Made by a program: the position numbers and the translations under genes. Below, in pieces: positions 16,911-25,024 of a stretch of 64,000 nucleotides of DNA. The notes beneath the pieces were generated by a model, which saw only the letters and a program-made list of their open reading frames with translations, was not told where the DNA came from and made no database searches. Source of the DNA: Thiothrix lacustris DSM 21227 (GTDB lineage Bacteria > Pseudomonadota > Gammaproteobacteria > Thiotrichales > Thiotrichaceae); NCBI RefSeq assembly GCF_000621325.1, contig NZ_JHYQ01000021.1, positions 1 to 64,000 of the forward strand, given 5' to 3'. Every line of letters starts with the position of its first letter. Within the stretch, counting starts at the first letter, position 1.

Positions 16911-18230
16911 TTGATTCGCATGAATGTTATTGACCTCGACCGCCGCCACGTCTGGCATCCCTTCACCCAAGCCCAGACTGCGCCCGACGCTATTCCCATC
17001 ACTTCGGCAAAAGGCATTCATCTTTACGCTGAAGACGGGCGGGAGTTTCTCGACCTGATTTCTTCGTGGTGGGTGAACCTGCATGGCCATGCGCACCCCA
17101 CCATTGCCGCAGCGATTGCCAAGCAAGCCCACACGCTGGAACAAGTGATTTTCGCCGGATTCACCCATCAACCCGCTGCGCAATTGGCGCACGAACTGGT
17201 GCAACGTTTACCCAAGGGGCTAAACCGCGTGTTCTTCAGTGACGACGGTTCCACAGCGGTAGAGGTGGCGTTGAAAATGGCGCTGCAATATTGGCGCAAC
17301 CACGGCGAAGGCCAGCGCACTCGTTTCCTTGCGTTTGAAGGTGGTTACCACGGCGATACAGTCGGCGCGATGTCAGCGGGGAAGGGCAGCGGATTCTTCA
17401 ATACCTACGGGAGCTTATTGTTTGAGGTCGGCTTGCTGCCTTTCCCAGAAACATGGGATGGCGACACTGAGGTTGAGGCGAAAGAACAGGCTGCATTGGT
17501 TCGGTTGGATGAGTACCTCGCCGCCCACGGCAATACCCTTGCAGCAGTGATCATGGAGCCGCTGATTCAAGGGTCATCGGGAATGCGTATGTGCCGCCCC
17601 GAATTCCTGCAAGCCTTAGCAGCGCGGTTGCGTGCCGCTGGTATCCTGCTGATTTTCGATGAAGTCATGACCGGCTTTGGACGCACGGGTGCTATGTTCG
17701 CCAGCCTCAAAGCGCAGGTGACCCCGGATATTATTTGCCTGTCGAAAGGGCTGACGGCGGGTTTTCTGCCCATGTCGGTGACGGTGGCGACTGAGGCGAT
17801 TTATGCTGCGTTTCTGGGCGATAGTTTTGATCGGGCGCTGGTACACGGGCATTCGTTTACCGCTAATCCGCTGGGATGTGCGGCGGCATTAGCTTCGCTG
17901 CAAGTGTTTGAGGATGAGCAAACCTTGGCGAAATTGCCACTTATTGAAGCATGGCATCGCCAAGGATTGGCAACATTGGCAGCACACCCGATGGTGCAAC
18001 GGGTACGGGTGATGGGGACGATTGCTGCGTTTGACGTGGCGGTAGCGGATGCAGGTTATACCTCGCCAATCGGGGCGTACCTCAAAGCGTTTTTCCATGA
18101 GCGTGGTTTATTATTGCGTCCTTTAGGTAATGTGGTTTACTTATTGCCACCGTATTGTATTAATGAACAAGAACTGGTTCAGGCGTATTCTGTGATTTTA
18201 TCTGCATTAGAATCCCTATCGCCGATTTGA
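16911..18230 (+). CDS. bioA: Adenosylmethionine-8-amino-7-oxononanoate aminotransferase
   Basis: PLP enzyme of biotin synthesis, converting KAPA to DAPA with SAM as amino donor. Class-III aminotransferase features: DDGSTAVEVALKMA, GGYHGDTVGAMS, IFDEVMTGFGRTG and the PLP lysine in CLSKGLTAG (Lys279 counted from 16911). HVWHPFTQ and SSWWVNLHGHAHP are BioA signatures. The listed start is TTG, three bases after AAAGG and TAC; the ATG at 16920 would remove three residues and is equally possible, though its spacing to AAAGG is long. Length is typical. No other bio gene is adjacent. Confidence 0.92.
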   Translation: MIRMNVIDLDRRHVWHPFTQAQTAPDAIPITSAKGIHLYAEDGREFLDLISSWWVNLHGHAHPTIAAAIAKQAHTLEQVIFAGFTHQPAAQLAHELVQRLPKGLNRVFFSDDGSTAVEVALKMALQYWRNHGEGQRTRFLAFEGGYHGDTVGAMSAGKGSGFFNTYGSLLFEVGLLPFPETWDGDTEVEAKEQAALVRLDEYLAAHGNTLAAVIMEPLIQGSSGMRMCRPEFLQALAARLRAAGILLIFDEVMTGFGRTGAMFASLKAQVTPDIICLSKGLTAGFLPMSVTVATEAIYAAFLGDSFDRALVHGHSFTANPLGCAAALASLQVFEDEQTLAKLPLIEAWHRQGLATLAAHPMVQRVRVMGTIAAFDVAVADAGYTSPIGAYLKAFFHERGLLLRPLGNVVYLLPPYCINEQELVQAYSVILSALESLSPI

Positions 18231-18368
18231 TTGATTAATGTATTGATGCGGATTAATTTCTGGGTTTTTTTCATCATTAAGTTGGATGATGGTTTTGAGT
18301 GTTGTTGGTGTATTTTTAGCTTATATTGTTAATTCTATTAACTTGACGATGAGCGAGGAGTATAGCTG

Positions 18369-19373
18369 ATGAGTATAATAACTTTTCCAATAAAATCTTA
18401 TAATGATGAATTAGCCGTTAAGAAAGCAAATGTGGTAGCGACGAGTATTCTGTTGTCTGTCTTGCTGGGGGCTTGTAGCGGTAATAATGGTTCATCTGAA
18501 TCAGCGAGCAATACAACGGGAACGACAGATGCACCTGTGACGGCGAGTACGGGTTCTACAGGATTGACGAGTGCTTCTGGTGCAACTGCTGCTAGTACAG
18601 GAACCGGTAGTGCTGTTGGTGTTTCTGGTGGTGTTAGCACTACGGGAAGTGGTACAGGCACAATCGGTACCGTTAGTGCTGTTGGTGTTTCTGGTGGTGT
18701 TAGCACTACGGGAAGTGGTACAGGCACAACCGGTACCGTTAGTGCTGTTGGTGTTTCTGGTGATGTTAGTAACACGGGAACCACTGGTATGGGTAGTAGC
18801 GACGTTGGTGGTGGTTCTGCTAATGCGAGTACAACCGGCGCTAGTTTACCGCCTTATTTCACTAAACTGGCGGACAATGGTTCAACATTGCCAGCTGATG
18901 CAAGTGTGTGGAGTTGTTTGCTAGATGCCAGAACCGGGTTGATTTGGGAGGTGAAGACCGATGACGGTGGCTTGCGTGACAGAGATTGGCTCTATCGGTA
19001 TAACGGTTCCGCTGGTTTATCACCAGCAGGTACTGACTATCCTTGTGTCGGGATATCCGCTTGTAACCCCATGTCTTATATAGAAACGCTGAATGCTTAT
19101 GGCATCTGTGGTCACACAACATGGCATTTGCCGACCGCCAGTGATATGGCAGGAATTGCTGAGCCACATGACACACCGCCACACATTAATGTGATAGCTT
19201 TTTCTGTGAAAACAGATGTGCCTTATTGCATTGCCAAGGCAACGTCAGGACATTACCAAGGCGTCCACTTTGGCTTGGAAGTACCCGCAGGTGCTGATTT
19301 GCAGAATGCTTTAAGTATTGATATGCAAGATTATGATTTTGAATGCAGGGTATTAAGCGTCAGTAATCAATAA
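18369..19373 (+). CDS. Lipoprotein with Gly/Ser/Thr repeat linker and DUF1566 domain
   Basis: 334 residues. A lipobox (LLGAC, Cys36) follows an unusually long N-terminus (1-22), so a later start is possible. A low-complexity Gly/Ser/Thr linker (about 38-155) includes a 22-residue repeat. The C-terminal part (about 165-330) carries CLLDARTGLIWEVKT and TWHLPTASDM, typical of DUF1566 (Lcl C-terminal), found in cell-surface proteins. Several Cys pairs suggest disulfides. A surface display or adhesion role is inferred. AT-rich flanks suggest an accessory region. Confidence 0.75.
   Translation: MSIITFPIKSYNDELAVKKANVVATSILLSVLLGACSGNNGSSESASNTTGTTDAPVTASTGSTGLTSASGATAASTGTGSAVGVSGGVSTTGSGTGTIGTVSAVGVSGGVSTTGSGTGTTGTVSAVGVSGDVSNTGTTGMGSSDVGGGSANASTTGASLPPYFTKLADNGSTLPADASVWSCLLDARTGLIWEVKTDDGGLRDRDWLYRYNGSAGLSPAGTDYPCVGISACNPMSYIETLNAYGICGHTTWHLPTASDMAGIAEPHDTPPHINVIAFSVKTDVPYCIAKATSGHYQGVHFGLEVPAGADLQNALSIDMQDYDFECRVLSVSNQ
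18609..18774 (+). repeat. 66-bp in-frame tandem repeat in the DUF1566 lipoprotein
   Basis: AGTGCTGTTGGTGTTTCTGG begins at 18609, 18675 and 18741, a period of 66 bp (22 codons). The first two units are nearly identical and the third is partial and diverging (GGT to GAT change). Such repeats vary in number by slippage or recombination. Confidence 0.8.
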
Positions 19374-19401
19374 TTACATTATATTTAATAAAATTTATGA
19401 T

Positions 19402-19477
19402 CTGGAGTAATGAGGTTATCCCAACTCCAGTATTAACTGAAGCTATTCAATAATGCTCCTATTAACTGATCAGTTAA
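19402..19477. promoter_or_regulatory. Hairpin and 16-bp palindrome between the two lipoprotein genes
   Basis: CTGGAGT (19402-19408) and ACTCCAG (19424-19430) form a 7-bp stem; no T-run follows. TTAACTGATCAGTTAA (19462-19477) is a perfect palindrome, and TATTAACTGA occurs twice (19431-19440 and 19460-19469). The first may end the upstream transcript and the second could be an operator for the gene at 19581. No regulator is known. Confidence 0.3.
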
Positions 19478-19580
19478 AGAGGGGCGGATATCATTAATCT
19501 TTTGCCTGTGATGATTAGAAATTATGCTATAAATACGCTGCGAGGTTCACGTTTTATTTATCAATAGGGATAGTTGATTT

Positions 19581-20348
19581 ATGCATAATAAAAATTGCCA
19601 ATTAATCAAGCGTAGTATGGTGTTATTCATTGCGAGTCTGTCAGGTATTACAGGATGTTCTACCATAGGCCATATGAAGGATTTAAATAGTGGTTCAGAT
19701 GCCAATCTGAGTTCAGATGAAATTGCCACGTATGCGGCTAATCAAGAGGCCGTCTATCAGTCATTACTGACCTTGGCGGGTTTGCCGGATCAGCCAACGA
19801 GCACAGAAGAGTGGAATCAGGTGATCATGGCGGGTGTGCAATATTCCAATCAGAAGTGTGAAAATTACCTGGATGCGGTGAATTGGTCTAAGCAGGGAAG
19901 CCAGCGTGAGAGCAGTTTGCTGGGGCAATCCGGTACTTTTACCAACGGGGTGATGGGTATTGCCAAAGCCAGTGCACGTGAACTGGCTTTGACGGCAGCA
20001 GCGTTTGGTTATGCTCGTGCGGGTTTTGATACCTTGAATGAGGATGCGTTAGCAGGGCTGGAAGCCTCCTCTGTGCGCAATTTGGTGCATACCATGCAGC
20101 AGCAGTATGTGGAACGCATTCATACCAATCAGTACACCAACAAGGTGGGCGCTTTTAATGCCTTACAAGGCTACATCCGTTTGTGTATGCCGGGTAACAT
20201 TGCTGCTGAAGCGAATCAAGCGGTACGTAGTGCTAAAGCCGTTGATCAGTCAGGCATGAGTAGTATCAACATGGCACCCGCTATTTCACTTAATGGAACA
20301 GCACCTCTGGTTAGTGAGTCGCTGCTAACAGTGCCAAGCTCACCGTAA
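19581..20348 (+). CDS. Hypothetical lipoprotein
   Basis: 255 residues. The N-terminal segment (RSMVLFIASLSGITGC) is a lipoprotein signal with Cys26. The mature protein is mostly helical (LSSDEIATYAANQEAVYQSLL; two Ala-rich stretches at about 125-165). I recognise no family. It stands alone between a DUF1566 lipoprotein and a convergent oxidase gene, with an AT-rich upstream region. A possible envelope helical-bundle lipoprotein. Confidence 0.65.
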   Translation: MHNKNCQLIKRSMVLFIASLSGITGCSTIGHMKDLNSGSDANLSSDEIATYAANQEAVYQSLLTLAGLPDQPTSTEEWNQVIMAGVQYSNQKCENYLDAVNWSKQGSQRESSLLGQSGTFTNGVMGIAKASARELALTAAAFGYARAGFDTLNEDALAGLEASSVRNLVHTMQQQYVERIHTNQYTNKVGAFNALQGYIRLCMPGNIAAEANQAVRSAKAVDQSGMSSINMAPAISLNGTAPLVSESLLTVPSSP

Positions 20349-20413
20349 GGTATTCTCACCGGCGTTCCTCTGTCCGCTGGGGTGAAATTTATCATCCACA
20401 GCGGCTGTGTTGC

Positions 20414-21103
20414 TTAGACGTTGCCAAACACCTCACGCTGCAAGCCGCTAAGCTGCACCAGCCGCGCATTCAAATTCAACTCAATACCGCGCCAGAGGGA
20501 GGTTTGTCCCTCGCGGGTTCCTAGATGCGGCAGGATGGTGTCTTCGATCATGCGCGAGTGTTCAAGATCGAGTTCGATGTGTCCGACAAACAATTCCAGC
20601 GCGTCTTCGCTAATGCCGGGGACGGTACGCAAGCCGGTCAGCAACATGCGGTAATAGGGTGGAATTGGCCATTCCCCGGCAATGCCTGCGACGCCGACGG
20701 CTGCTAGCCAATCGGTGCCTTGGGTCACGCGCATCATGGTGTCGATGTAGCCTTGCTGTTCGGGGGTGATGGGGGCGTGGGCCATCTCTGCGTCACTGAA
20801 ATCCAGCGCCCGCAGCAATTTGCGGTAAACTTCCATGTGTGATTTTGACGGGTCGCCGTTGCCGTATTCATCGTACAAAATATCCGCCAATACCGCCTGA
20901 ATGCGTTCATCTGGCGTTACGCCCAGCGCGTTGGCTTGATACAGGCGCGTGCGTAAAATATGCGGGTAATACAGCAGCGCAAAAGTGCGTGCCTGTTCAA
21001 ACGTCAGGGCTTGTGTGGAAAACTGGTGTAGGAATGGGTGACGCAAAAAAGGGTGCTGATTGACGCGTTCTTTGAGTTCTTGCAGGAAAACAGGTGCGTT
21101 CAT
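20414..21103 (-). CDS. Haem-oxygenase-fold iron-containing redox enzyme
   Basis: 229 residues, all-helical, of the TenA/PqqC/CADD-like group (Haem_oxygenas_2; heme-oxygenase-like diiron oxidase). Potential metal ligands lie in DEYGNGDPSKSH (Glu and His), AGEWPIP (Glu) and GHIELDLEHSRMI (His, Asp, His). Family members include CADD, which makes p-aminobenzoate, and oxidative decarboxylases. No thi, pqq or fol neighbour points to a substrate. The gene is convergent with the upstream lipoprotein and divergent from the YihY gene. Confidence 0.72.
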   Translation of the reverse strand: MNAPVFLQELKERVNQHPFLRHPFLHQFSTQALTFEQARTFALLYYPHILRTRLYQANALGVTPDERIQAVLADILYDEYGNGDPSKSHMEVYRKLLRALDFSDAEMAHAPITPEQQGYIDTMMRVTQGTDWLAAVGVAGIAGEWPIPPYYRMLLTGLRTVPGISEDALELFVGHIELDLEHSRMIEDTILPHLGTREGQTSLWRGIELNLNARLVQLSGLQREVFGNV

Positions 21104-21199
21104 GTGCTAGTGCCTTCTAAAATGGGGTAGGTGCGTAACTGTAGCAGCAGTGGCTGCCGCGCTGAATTTTCCATAAGTTTTAACTGATATACCACCGTA

Positions 21200-22510
21200 A
21201 TGCTCAAGAAACTGTTGATTTTTATCCGTGCGCTGGCTGTGGCGCTGTTCCATGACATGCATCAGGGTAGCCTTACCTTGCGGGCGATGGGGTTGGTATA
21301 TACCACGCTGTTGTCATTGGTACCGTTGCTAGCCTTGAGCTTTTCGGTGCTGAAAGGCTTTGGGGTGCATAATCAGATGCAGCCGTTTTTGCTACGTTTG
21401 TTTGCACCAATGGGGTCGAAGGCGGAGGAGCTGACTACTCAAGTACTCGGGTTTGTCGATAATGTGCAGGTCGGGGTACTGGGGTTTGCGGGTTTGACGA
21501 TTTTGCTCTACACCGTGGTGTCGCTGATGGGCAAGATCGAGGAAGCCTTCAACCATGTGTGGCGGGTCATGAAGCCGCGCTCTATCGTGGCACAATTCCG
21601 CGATTATTTGAGCATGGTACTGGTGGGGCCTATTTTGATTGTGTCCGCGCTGGGGGTGTGGAGCTCGCTGGGTAATCTGGCGTTGTTGCAAACCATTGCA
21701 GGCGTAGAACCTCTGGGGGTGTTGCTGAATGTCGTGGTGCAGATTAGTCCGACAGTCTTGATTGTGTTGGCTTTTTTCTTTGTTTACCTGTTGATGCCGA
21801 ATACACGGGTGCAGCCTTTAGCGGCGTTGGGTGGCGCGGTATTGGCTGGGTTGGCGTGGCAGGTGGCTGGCTGGGTATTTGCCTCTTTCGTGGTCAGTTC
21901 CGGGCAACAAACGGCTATTTATTCGATTTTTGCTAGCTTGTTTTTGTTCATGTTGTGGTTGTATGTGGGCTGGATTATTGTGCTGACGGGAGCACGGTTG
22001 GCGTATTATTTCCAACACCCTGATGCGGTGTATTTGCCCCAACAACCGACCGAAACCAGCGTGCAAACCCGTGAAATGCTGGCGGCGGTGGTATTGCGCG
22101 AAATCGGCGAACGCTTCCTTAACAAGCAGGAACCAGCGACGCTGGATGTATTGAGCCGGGCAATTCCGGTATCGCGTTTGCTGCTGGAAGATTTGCTGGA
22201 AGACCTGATGGAATACGGCATTCTCAGCCGCGACGACGATGACCCTGCCCATTATTTACTGCGGGTTTCGCCAGCAAAACTGACGGTGGCAGAAATTAGG
22301 CACTGCTTCTGGCAAGGTAATCACCAGCAGCAACGGCAGGCGCGGCAAATCCAGCGCCAGACCGGCTTGGCGGATGCGTGGTTAGCGGATGTGGCAGCCC
22401 ATCAACAAATGAGCATCAGTGAGTTGCTGGCAGAGGCTAGCGCAGCCCCGCCAGATCAAACAATTGCCCATACTCCCGCATCGCGTAACGATCCGTCATC
22501 CCCGCAATGA
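21200..22510 (+). CDS. YihY/BrkB-family inner-membrane protein
   Basis: 436 residues with about six helices between 30 and 275, including SLTLRAMGLVYTTLLSLVPL and GWVFASFVVSSGQQTAIYS, hallmarks of the family once called ribonuclease BN. The cytoplasmic C-terminal extension (about 290-420) resembles a winged-helix or DUF-type domain. Function is not established in general. Its last 74 bp overlap, in antisense, the 3' end of dgt, so its final 24 residues are read opposite dgt codons. Confidence 0.85.
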   Translation: MLKKLLIFIRALAVALFHDMHQGSLTLRAMGLVYTTLLSLVPLLALSFSVLKGFGVHNQMQPFLLRLFAPMGSKAEELTTQVLGFVDNVQVGVLGFAGLTILLYTVVSLMGKIEEAFNHVWRVMKPRSIVAQFRDYLSMVLVGPILIVSALGVWSSLGNLALLQTIAGVEPLGVLLNVVVQISPTVLIVLAFFFVYLLMPNTRVQPLAALGGAVLAGLAWQVAGWVFASFVVSSGQQTAIYSIFASLFLFMLWLYVGWIIVLTGARLAYYFQHPDAVYLPQQPTETSVQTREMLAAVVLREIGERFLNKQEPATLDVLSRAIPVSRLLLEDLLEDLMEYGILSRDDDDPAHYLLRVSPAKLTVAEIRHCFWQGNHQQQRQARQIQRQTGLADAWLADVAAHQQMSISELLAEASAAPPDQTIAHTPASRNDPSSPQ

Positions 22511-23588
22511 AATCGGCAATCGCACGCGCCCGCCCGGCCTCGCCGTCAGCCGTTTCATAACGTTTGGCGAAGGCTTGGTATTTCGGGGTCAGTAGGCGCG
22601 TGTCCTGCATGTAGGCTTCAAACAGCGCCCGTACTACCTTCCGCGCCCGCCAGGTCATGCGGTAAACGGTGGGGTGAAGATACAGGTTTTCGCGCAAAAA
22701 CTTCTTCAGCACATTTTTCTGCTGGCGCATTTCGTCGCTGTAACGCATCAGCGCCAGCGGTTGGGCGCGGACTTCCGCCAGCGTTTGCACGCCCGAAGCC
22801 GTAATCGCGGCACGGCTGCTTTCGATCAAATCGACCACCATGCAGCCAATCAGGCGGCGCAAGGTTTCGCGGATCAATCGCCGCCCTTGCAAATCGGGGT
22901 AAGCCTGCCGCACTGCCTGATATTCCACGGCAAACACTGGCACGTCCTGTAACTGTTCCAGCGTGATCAGGCCGGAGCGTAAGCCATCCTCAATGTCGTG
23001 GTTGTTGTAGGCAATTTCATCGGCAAGGTTGGTGAGTTGTGCTTCCAGCGTTGGCTGGGTTTTGTTGAGAAAACGTTCGCCGACATCGCCCAGTTGTTGT
23101 GCGTGTTTCAAGGCGCAGTGCTTGAGGATACCTTCGCGGGTTTCAAAGGTGAGGTTGATGCCGGGAAAATCGGCGTAGCTGTCTTCCAGCACATCCACCA
23201 CGCGCAGCGATTGCAGGTTGTGTTCAAAGCCACCGTAGGCTTTCATGCAATCATTGAGCTCATCCTGCCCGGCGTGCCCGAACGGGGTGTGCCCCACGTC
23301 GTGGGAAAGCGCAATGGCTTCGGTAAGGTCTTCGTTCAGCCCCATGCTGCGGGCGACGGTGCGGGCAATTTGTGCCACTTCCAGCGAATGTGTCAGGCGG
23401 GTACGGTACAAATCGCCTTCGTGGTTGACGAATACCTGCGTTTTGTATTCCAGCCGCCGGAAGGCTTTGGCGTGGATCACGCGGTCGCGGTCACGCTGAA
23501 ATTCTGTGCGGTACGTCGGCGCAGGTTCGGGGTAACGCCGCCCTTGGGTGTGGGCGGGGTCAGCGGCGTAAGGGGCGATGGTGTTCAT
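22437..23588 (-). CDS. dgt: dGTPase-like HD-domain triphosphohydrolase
   Basis: 383 residues from the ATG at 23588, preceded by GGAAGG at good spacing; an upstream start at 23624 adds 12 residues. HD-domain dNTPase: His67 (RLTHSLEV), His96-Asp97 (SHDVGHTPFGHAG) and a distal Asp in DEIAYNNHDIEDGL form the metal site. Such enzymes split dGTP to deoxyguanosine and triphosphate in the cytoplasm. It belongs to the shorter, non-E. coli class. Its 3' end overlaps the YihY gene by 74 bp. Confidence 0.9.
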   Translation of the reverse strand: MNTIAPYAADPAHTQGRRYPEPAPTYRTEFQRDRDRVIHAKAFRRLEYKTQVFVNHEGDLYRTRLTHSLEVAQIARTVARSMGLNEDLTEAIALSHDVGHTPFGHAGQDELNDCMKAYGGFEHNLQSLRVVDVLEDSYADFPGINLTFETREGILKHCALKHAQQLGDVGERFLNKTQPTLEAQLTNLADEIAYNNHDIEDGLRSGLITLEQLQDVPVFAVEYQAVRQAYPDLQGRRLIRETLRRLIGCMVVDLIESSRAAITASGVQTLAEVRAQPLALMRYSDEMRQQKNVLKKFLRENLYLHPTVYRMTWRARKVVRALFEAYMQDTRLLTPKYQAFAKRYETADGEAGRARAIADFIAGMTDRYAMREYGQLFDLAGLR

Positions 23589-23630
23589 GCTGCCTTCCAT
23601 ATTGCTATTGCTGGAGTATACCACGCGGCA

Positions 23631-24899
23631 TTATTTCGGTTTGATGGGGGTGATTTCTACTCGGCGATTGGCAGCCCAAGCTTCAGCAGTATTGCCTTCT
23701 ACCAGCGGTTTGCGTTCGCCATAGAAGCGCAGGTCGAATTGTTCTTCTTCGACACCTTTGTCCACCAGATAGTTGCGGATAGCGACGGCGCGGCGGGCAG
23801 AAAGCACTTCGTTGTATTCGTCGTCGGAACGTTGGTCAGAATGAGTTTCGACGCGGTAACGGTATTGCGGGCAGGCTTTCATATTATCCGCGACTTTACC
23901 CAAAATCCCGCTTTTGGCCGCGCTGATGCTTGCGGAGGCGGTTGGGAAAATCTCGGCGTATAGCAAGATGGCAGTGTCGCAAGCCAGTTTTTGGGTGTCA
24001 TTGGTTTCGCGAATTTCGATTGGCTTTGCAGCAGCTTCTTCAGGTTTTGGTGCTACTTCCGCTTTTTCTTCTACAGGTTTGCTGGCTGCGACTGGTTCCG
24101 TTTTTTTGTCAGCTTTGGTGTCTGTTTTGCCTTGTTTGGTTAACCATTCTTTGTGATCTTTGTCTGCTTTTTGTTTGGCAGCAATGAAGTCATCCACCGT
24201 TTTGAGTACGGCCTTGCTGAGCCAGCCCCCAACGTCGGAGCAGTCAGTGGTGTTGTCGCCTTGACCCCATGTCCCCAGTTTGTAGTTGAGGGTTGGGTCG
24301 CGCAGGGTCGTTGCACCTTGGGTAAAGGATGTCCAGATGCCAGCGCTGCAACATTGCGGATTGTATTCGATACGTGGTTCACCCGGTTTGAAGGGGCCAA
24401 GGTGTTTAGGAAAGCTGGGAAACATGCTCATTTCCGGTTGTCCCGGGGTTTTTTCCATTTCTTCCTTGCTCAACAGGCGTAATCCTGCGTCGTTCAGGCG
24501 TTTGACGACGGCTTCTTTCAGATCTTTTTGCAGCTTGACGTTTTTGGGTTTGGCACTTTTGATTACGTCGTCGATATTGATGTTGACGCCGGTCAAGCCG
24601 TGTAGGGAAATGCTGCTGGGTTGGTAATCTTCCTTGCTGACTTCCAGAGGGTTTTTGCTGCACTCGGCGTAGAACTCAGGCTTGCCACTGACGCTGGATG
24701 CAATGCTTTGTTTAATTTCAGGCGCGTCAGGCTCGGCTGCTTTAGCTGGTTTCGCTTCGGTTTTGGTCGGTTCGCTTGGTTTGGCCGGTTTCGCTTCGGT
24801 TTTGGCCGGTTCGCTTGGTTTGGCTTCTTCAGCATTGACGTTTAACGTCATCATGCTAAGGATGGTACAGAGTACCGTCAGCAAGTATTTAGAAAACAT
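23631..24899 (-). CDS. OmpA-like peptidoglycan-binding protein with Pro/Lys/Glu repeat linker
   Basis: 422 residues. Signal peptide 1-23 (ending LNVNA), a charged linker rich in KPSEPAKTEAKPA repeats (24-55), a central domain of unknown type (about 60-230), and a C-terminal OmpA domain (about 305-420). In the last, NEVLSARRAVAIRNYL and ANRRVEI are the family's peptidoglycan-binding blocks; the usual TD before the binding loop is HSD here. It probably ties the outer membrane or a periplasmic complex to the wall. It is transcribed divergently from a DUF3131 gene and may belong to the polysaccharide locus. Confidence 0.82.
   Translation of the reverse strand: MFSKYLLTVLCTILSMMTLNVNAEEAKPSEPAKTEAKPAKPSEPTKTEAKPAKAAEPDAPEIKQSIASSVSGKPEFYAECSKNPLEVSKEDYQPSSISLHGLTGVNINIDDVIKSAKPKNVKLQKDLKEAVVKRLNDAGLRLLSKEEMEKTPGQPEMSMFPSFPKHLGPFKPGEPRIEYNPQCCSAGIWTSFTQGATTLRDPTLNYKLGTWGQGDNTTDCSDVGGWLSKAVLKTVDDFIAAKQKADKDHKEWLTKQGKTDTKADKKTEPVAASKPVEEKAEVAPKPEEAAAKPIEIRETNDTQKLACDTAILLYAEIFPTASASISAAKSGILGKVADNMKACPQYRYRVETHSDQRSDDEYNEVLSARRAVAIRNYLVDKGVEEEQFDLRFYGERKPLVEGNTAEAWAANRRVEITPIKPK
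24751..24828 (-). repeat. 39-bp tandem repeat in the OmpA-like gene
   Basis: TTCGCTTCGGTTTTGG recurs at 24751 and 24790 with a 39-bp period, encoding 13-residue KPSEP(A/T)KTEAKPA units in the linker. Confidence 0.75.
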
Positions 24900-25024
24900 C
24901 TGGTCACCTATTTGTTTTTATGTATGCTTGTTTGCATGATACGGGTACGTTTGTCTGGCTTCAATTGACTTCCGACGACTGCCCCGTAAGAATGACATTC
25001 CCCAGTGCAGGAATAACAATAACC

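Noticed and set aside
18600-18780. CRISPR-like repeats
   Set aside because: Tandem 66-bp units without spacers and in frame with a lipoprotein gene.
20349-20413. Terminator-like imperfect repeat between convergent genes
   Set aside because: Only about 5 bp pair cleanly around a long loop; not convincing.
22998-23963. 321-residue plus-strand frame across dgt and the OmpA-like gene
   Set aside because: It spans two clear minus-strand genes, HD and OmpA motifs being on the minus strand.
24751-24828. Minisatellite of mobile origin
   Set aside because: It encodes regular KPSEP units of a linker and is best explained as a coding repeat.
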